Source: Chrysemys picta bellii (Eukaryota > Chordata > Testudines > Emydidae). Taken from it: a DNA stretch of 64,000 nucleotides. Positions 57,901 through 64,000 of the stretch are shown here, in pieces. Both the position numbers and the translations under genes were made by a program. Location of the stretch: the NCBI RefSeq assembly GCF_011386835.1, contig NC_088797.1:97908264-97972263 (forward strand), read 5' to 3'. The notes beneath the pieces are model-generated. The model saw only the letters and a list, made by a program, of their open reading frames with translations. It did not search any database and was not told where the DNA came from. The stretch's first letter is position 1, and the number at the start of each line of letters is the position of its first letter.

Positions 57901-60900
57901 TCTCTACTCCATGTAAGAGGATAATTGGTCTTCATGCCCATCCTTATTCTTTCTGAGAGACAGTAATGGTGACAGTACAGATAGTAACCCATGCAAAGTG
58001 AGATGGTCCTGAACTGCTCTTAATTAACTGCCTTTTTATAAGAAATAAACATTGTTAGCAAAATTATTGAATTACTTCAAAAGAAGCTCCATTAAAGTCA
58101 TTAAAACATCTTCATACTGTGAAGGATATAGCATTTACTCTATGTAACAGTTTTGTAACTGAGCACAGTTAGTAAATTATCCAAATACCTTAATTTTATC
58201 ATCTATATATGACATCACAGTTAGTGGTGATAACCATATCCTGAAATCTGAGACTAAAGGTTTCTGAATCTGACGCTATGGACAGTACTATAGTAATTAC
58301 TGAGTTAACACAAAGCAGTTTCATGTTGGCTGGTAATTAATATAATGTGAAATGTCTTCTGCTGTCTCTTGTTACATGTCCTCCAACTAACATGACCATG
58401 TTTAAGACTTAAGTATGGGACGTATAACCACATTTTTCCCGCCCCCGCTTCCCTACCTCCTTGTTTTCAGAGCAGGTTGTATTTACCTTTTGGCATCCGC
58501 ATTATTGTGCATTATGTTGTGATAGCTGGGCCTACAAATATACCCTAATTGTCAGCTCAACAATTAAAAGTGAGTGAAAGTTCATAAATTGTCACAATGT
58601 CCTGTTATATATAAAATTATTTTTAAAAGATGCAAGAAGACGACAAAAAGACTAAATTAATTGAAATAGAAAGTAGTTTACTGATACCATTTAAGTACGG
58701 TGTTAAGCTTATGACCACTCCAGCCCATGTCAACTAACTTCTTCACTTTCCCCGCAAAAGCACAGTTATTACCATCGTTGATACCACAAAAGACTGTAAA
58801 ACAAGGGTTTTTCCCCTCCAAAATTCTCTCCAGCTAAAGCAAAAGGGAACAAAGGATGTTAAAAGGAATGCCTTATTTAATACTTCACATTTAAAATGCT
58901 TTAACTGTTTTTTCTTTCATCTTTTATAAAAGGTTAAAAGGATTTTTTTAATGGGGTGTTAGCCATGGTACTAAAGCTGACATCTCTGTATTCCAAACCT
59001 TGTTAAAAACTGTTTAATATTGGATAGTGATTGGTTTATATTAATAACTTTTTGATTCTTTAGACTACTATTAATAAATCAGCTCTCATTTCCATTCTCT
59101 AGGCTGTTAAAATAGTCCCTGCTCCCTTTTTAAGATCTGTCTCTCTCAATGCTTATTCCTAGCCACAGTTCCAAGTCTTACCTTATTTATTATTACTATA
59201 CTGTCAGAATCCTTTGCTCTGCATTTTATGTTACTTTGGCTTTACTAATTACATCATCCTCTAGACTCACTCACTCACTCTTGGTGTTTACCTTTTTCTA
59301 TTTTCCTACAACACGATGTGTGTATGGCTTGAAAAAGTGCTGGTTTCCCTTTCTGCTACAGTATGCTCGTGTTTCTTTTCAAGGAGTTAGTTTATGCAGT
59401 ATGTGATTATTACCAAGTTAACAGAAAGCACTTTATTGTACTGGAAATGTGCTTGTGGTCCTCTGTCATGTATGACTTTTCTACTTTTAAATTCTTCTCA
59501 TATTATCAATTGCTCTCTATTCAATTTCCCATCTATAATCCCTTTCCCATTTTACCATAGTCTTCTCCTTTGTGTCCTTAAAGAAGGCTTAGAATCTTCA
59601 ACTTCCTCTCTCCCACTTCCTTGTCATACAAGCAATTCCTTGTTCAATTAAATTATATTGAATTTCTAGAGGTAGGTGAAGTGGTGGGCTCAGGAAGGGA
59701 GTCAGAAGTTGAAGTGGCATGTTCGTTGTGGAAACATGAATGGGAAGTAACCCTTTAGAATACCTAGATCTGCATAATTGCTATACAATATTTATGCAGA
59801 TCTCTGCACTCCAAGTTGTTGTCCATCAGAATTCAGGGATTTGCACGCTGGCCTGAAACTGAGAAATAACTCTGCTGTCATTATGCAAATCATACACCAC
59901 CAAAGGTCAGGGAATTGCATAAGTGAGAAATAAACATCCAGTTATGGTTTTGCAGTTGTATAACATCCTTACTGTTTGCCATGGGTGAGTCTGTGCCAGT
60001 ATAATTCCTGGTAAATAGACTCTTCACTTCTCAAAATAGCAAAATTTTCATGCATGCTGTGCTTGTATGTGTATATATAAATTACACTTCATAATAGCTA
60101 TTAAACCTCTGATATCCAGCCAATCAGGTATAAACAGGACAATAGTGTCCACACTAATTGTTTACATAGTGGATTCCTCCTATTGGGAAACTAATTGCTA
60201 ATGTTATTTCGGTTGCACATTTATTAAGTTTACACTAAAGAGTCAATTTTGAAAAACTTTTTATTATATCACTAAAATATGGTGCTCCTGAATTATATCT
60301 GTTCATATTGTAGACTGTCTCATTTACAGTGTACCTGAGACTGCCACTCGTCTTTGATTTGCATGTTGAAGCTATTCATAATATGGTTTATGAAAATAGG
60401 GCCCTATATTTGGCACCACGGGCAGTGCATTTTGGGGGAGTGATTGTCGTTCTCTGGTGGCTAAAATCTGTTGCCATTTCCACCAGTGTTTTTTCTAATT
60501 TCATAAGCAGTAATATTCGCACAGAAATGTTGTACTTGTGATCTTATTGATTACAGTAAGTAGATGATTCTTTCATTTTCCTGTTGATGCATTGCTGCCT
60601 TCCCACAGCAATAATTTCAAAACTGTTTAGCTTCTAAGTGTTTTCTCCCCATTAGTGTTTGTAAACTACATTTTGGGCAAAGCCTGTTGGAAGCTCTCTA
60701 CATTCAGATTTGGTGAGTCACACTTAGTATTAGTCTGGTAGTATGGATTTCAGCTAATTGAACTACTCCTTCTAGCTAAGTCTGCAATGGCCTGGACTTT
60801 GTGCTGTAAACAAGGCAGGGTACTATATAATTTTTATCTCAAATTGAACATTCTTGTTTTGTATCATGTGTAACAGTGACATTGCTGAATGAAATATAAA

Positions 60901-61750
60901 AAGTACATTTTGACTCCCAAATTCCCTGGTCTAATGACGTTTTAGCGCTTTTTAAAAATCAACTTGAATATAAATATTGAATAGACTTGTCCAAAGGAAT
61001 TTTCATATAAATGTTTGTTTTATGACCAACTTTTATCACCACTATATATTTTAAAATGAGGAAATTGGTCTTATTTCTTTCATATGGGAAAAATGCATAT
61101 GGTTTTCTATTTAAATCTATTGTGTGTTATGATTTTATTAATTTGGGATTTATAAAAATAAACAGGCCCTTCAGGGTTGATTTTAATCATGTTTATATTA
61201 GAGCATTTCAGTGTTTGTTTTATCCATTTTCCGGCCTCAGTCAGCTGTCCCAACTAGATAAGCACTCGCCTGCTGCATTTTCTTTTATAGCTTAATTTTA
61301 ATTGTTTATATTAGTAACCCATGAGTTCCTTAATATCATAATCCACTTTCTGTGATGTTTGCTTGAATAATTTGTTTGCATGGCAGCATCAAGTTCTGTT
61401 CAGATTATTTTAGACCAATTAGTTTGGGAATATTTTACATCTTGTAAAAGGACTCATTTATTTTTGGGTTATTTTAATATGATACTTGAAAAGCTCTTTA
61501 CTGTAACACTTGCACACATGAAGCTTATTTTGGTATTTTGTTGTCATTCAGTTTATTTTCCATAACACTAACTAATTAAACAACATTTTGAATAAAAAAT
61601 TATATACAGTGTAGTTCCTCAGTTTCTCTGTGTCGTTTCATTTTTTTCTTTATGCATTTTGTTAGTCAGCATATCAGAAAACCTGAGCATTGTTGTCACT
61701 AAATATCTATCTTTAGGTCATTTTATAAAAGTCTTTTCTGAGAAATTTAG

Positions 61751-61752
<2 letters not shown>
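54961..61752 (+). other. CPEB3: Long CPEB3 intron stretch without a recognised gene
   Basis: About 6.8 kb of AT-rich sequence. It includes an A22 run at 55227-55248 and a segment at about 56050-56960 whose composition differs and might be an unclassified LTR or other repeat, without visible ends. Non-repetitive AT-rich sequence at about 60900-61620 could hold conserved non-coding elements. No splice-bounded CPEB3 exon for the RRM region was found. Open frames up to 105 codons have no recognised domain. Confidence 0.5.

Positions 61753-61798
<46 letters not shown>
61753..61798. repeat. (GT)23 microsatellite
   Basis: Uninterrupted GT units after TTTAGGG. Confidence 0.96.
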
Positions 61799-61801
<3 letters not shown>

Positions 61802-63170
61802 AAATATAATATCAGTACTTTCATGTTTTTAATGGTATAAATATGACATCCACCGTCCCATATAGTAAATGTGTAAATAAATAAGATAGTAACACTAGTA
61901 AGGCCAGTGTAGCAACACTGCATAACCTGACGACAGAGAGGGGGTGTCTTTCAATTAGGTTAGCTTAAGGCTACAAGATGGTGAGCTAACACCACATCTG
62001 ACATGTTAGCCTGCATCTTAACAGTGCTTTTCAAACATGCCAAGTTATCATGATTGGAAAAATGCACCCATTTTGCTTGTTGAGACATGCCCATTTATTG
62101 ATGTTGCTTGTGTAAGGAATGTAATGTTGGACCATGGTCTGGATGAGACAATAGAGGAAATTAGAAATTAAGCAATTCTAGTGCAGTAGCCTGGTACTCT
62201 TAAGTACTTAGAGGGAGGAAAATAAACAGTCTGAAATGAAAATGTGTATTAAAAATTAAGTATAAATTTCAATTGCATTTATAATTATGGCATTCTTGAT
62301 AGTAATGGTATAATTGTCTATATCGTGTTGTATTATAACCCAGTTTCCACACATACATAGCTCCATGATATTTTTTCCTTTGAAATGGTGATAAAGCATG
62401 GAATTTGGGAGGGGGGAGGGGAGAAATACAAGGAAAATCGCTCATGTTCTTGGTGTTTTGACTCACTAATAACTTACAGGGATGAACCAAAACATTCTCA
62501 ACTTATTTTGTGGGTAAAGTACTTTTTGAGGAAGGTTGTTTCATATTTGAAAGGAATTAAGTGATAAACAATTGAAAATCAGTTGTGAGCATGCTCATTG
62601 TGTAGCTGTTACTATTTTTGAAGTCTAATGAAACCTGTTTTCCATTATGATCTCACAATATATATTTTGTCTGCCTAGCCAGGGACTGTTGTTACTCTCA
62701 TTCTGCTACTGGGACAATTTGCAGGAACGTGATTGTAAATGTCCCAAAAACTGAAGAGGGGAACAAGCAAATCTCCAAAATGTCTAATTTAACGTTGGGG
62801 TAAAAGACAAACAAACGCAAAATTCAGTTATAGAAAATTAATATCTTGCTGGTTGAAGGAGAGTTGAGCAGTTGTTTGTTTTTGCTACATTTGTAATTGG
62901 TTGTACATACTAACTGTTTTGCATTTTAAAAACAACCTTTTGCCATTAGGAAAAATACAACCCATTATATGCTTTGCTACCCAGCCTTGCAGAAAACTTT
63001 CTCCAGCAGCAAAGGTTTGAACTATGAGTGATTCATCAATATGAAAACTGGGACCCATAAATCACCACTGGTGCAGCATAACTGTATTGAAGCAATAGCA
63101 ATGATGGATTCTGTAGTTTAGAAAAGACTCAGGTGGATTTTTATCGCCATGTTGTCAAACCTTGCTCATA
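61799..63170 (+). other. CPEB3: CPEB3 intron, no gene recognised
   Basis: No supported gene or repeat. Confidence 0.5.
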
Positions 63171-63178
63171 GTATAGAG

Positions 63179-63806
63179 CAGAGGTGGGTAAACTATGGCC
63201 CACAGGCCACGTCCAACCCGCAGGACCATCCTGCCCAGCCCTTGAGCTCCCGGCCCCTCCCCCGCAGCCACACTGCCACAGGTGCAGCGCTCTGGACGGC
63301 GGGGCTGTGAGCTCCTGCCGAGCAGAGCGGCAGTGTGTCTAGCTCCGGCCTGGCGGTGCAGCTGCCAGACATGCTGCTCTGAGTGGCATAGTAAGGGGGC
63401 CAAGGCTGGGGGGTTGGATAAGGGATGGGGGATCCTAGGGGGCAGTCAGGGGACAGGGAGCAGGGGTCGGTTGGATGGGGTGGAGGTTCTGTGCGGGGGC
63501 GGGGTCAGGGAATGGGGAACGGGGGGGTTGGATAGGTGTAGGGTCCTGGGGGGGCCTGTCGGGGTGAGTGACTGAGAGCAAGGAGGTTGGATAGGGGGTG
63601 GGATTCCGGGGGTTGGTTGGGGCAGGGGTACTGGGAGGGGTTGGTTAGGGGACAAGGAGCAGGGGGGGTTGGAGGTTCTGAGTGGGGCAGTCGGGGCGGG
63701 AAGTGGGAGGGGGCTGTTTGGGGAGGCATAGCCTTCCCTACCCAGCCCTTCATACAGTTTTGCAACCCCAATGTGGCCCTCAGGCCAAAAAGTTTGCCCA
63801 CCCCTG
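63179..63806. mobile_element. Non-autonomous hAT element with G-rich core
   Basis: Ends are CAGAGGTGGGTAAACTATGG and, reverse-complemented, CAGGGGTGGGCAAACTTTTT. A perfect 8-bp target duplication GTATAGAG flanks it (63171-63178 and 63807-63814). It has no transposase. The middle (about 63400-63715) is a G-rich tandem array whose phrases (GGGCAGTCAGGGGACAGGGA, GCAGGGGG, GTTGGATAGGG) also occur in the element at 1888. Confidence 0.93.
63400..63715 (+). repeat. G-rich minisatellite inside the hAT element
   Basis: Repeats GGTTGGATAGGGG-type and CAGTCAGGGGACAGGGAGCA-type phrases with runs of 4-7 G on the plus strand, giving many possible G-quadruplexes. Overlapping open frames are composition artefacts. 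Confidence 0.8.
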
Positions 63807-63814
63807 GTATAGAG

Positions 63815-64000
63815 GCAGACTAAATGTTCACAGTAAGCATAACCAACTGTCTTTCATTTTTTTACCTGAATCCTACAATATCATTTATACTTTGGTATTT
63901 TGGCTGGTTTTTGTTCTAAATTCATTCAAAGAGATGAAGAAATGGTACATGTAGTTTGAAGATGACCCCCTTCCCATCAACCAAAAAATCTGCTATCAAG
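63815..64000 (+). other. CPEB3: CPEB3 intron, no gene recognised
   Basis: Short AT-rich end of the window; nothing recognised. Confidence 0.5.

Noticed and set aside
57385..57992. Two adjacent minus-strand open frames as a host gene
   Set aside because: No recognisable domain, no consistent splice sites, and codon content is typical of chance frames in AT-rich DNA.
1..64000. CRISPR arrays, bacterial operons or phage
   Set aside because: No regularly spaced direct repeats, no dense coding, no ribosome-binding sites; the window has spliced vertebrate exons and vertebrate transposons.

Overview
The window reads as vertebrate nuclear DNA from a sauropsid, most likely a turtle. That call rests on the repeat mix: 3' CR1 LINE copies, Penelope-type tails, DIRS-like tyrosine-recombinase retroelements, PIF/Harbinger elements with 'GTCTACACT' termini, hAT elements with 8-bp target duplications, and tRNA-derived SINEs ending in a CR1-like tail. 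No primate- or rodent-type repeats are seen. The species call is inference from repeats recognised by eye.

The only host gene I can support is CPEB3, read on the plus strand. Two small coding exons are visible: 8560-8719 (with an in-frame alternative donor after 8650) and 26566-26622. Everything else appears to be intron: about 8.5 kb upstream of the first exon, 17.8 kb between the exons and at least 37 kb downstream. The large N-terminal exon and the RRM/zinc-finger exons lie outside the window. No other host gene, tRNA gene or rRNA was found.

Layout. 487-6365: decayed two-gene Harbinger element with two hAT elements in its intron. 6755-7700: old CR1 fragment and an inverted Penelope insertion. 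8560-8719: CPEB3 exon. 9188-11235: microsatellites, a rearranged CR1 junction, and a CR1 holding a hAT. 12850-15770: DIRS-like gag remnant split by a solo LTR. 20975-23640: Penelope fragment followed by a dead RTE LINE holding a SINE. 26566-26622: CPEB3 exon. 27758-28312: two Penelope tails, one a perfect palindrome. 30975-37690: a CR1 split by a Harbinger that itself holds a SINE and a solo LTR. 41055-46905: a nearly full-length dead DIRS-like element holding a solo LTR. 50658-54960: hAT, CR1 copies, a MITE and a DIRS fragment. 54961-63170: mostly unrecognised AT-rich intron. 63179-63806: a G-rich hAT.

The mobile elements do not form a working system together; nearly all coding frames are broken. 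The most intact is a 212-codon Harbinger transposase frame at 35197-35835 that keeps its catalytic acidic residues. The most interesting signals are structural: a two-segment inverted mosaic at 10180-10244 with microhomology junctions, two Penelope insertions with the same inverted architecture, a hammerhead-like fold in a Penelope tail, and G-rich arrays shared by two different hAT elements.
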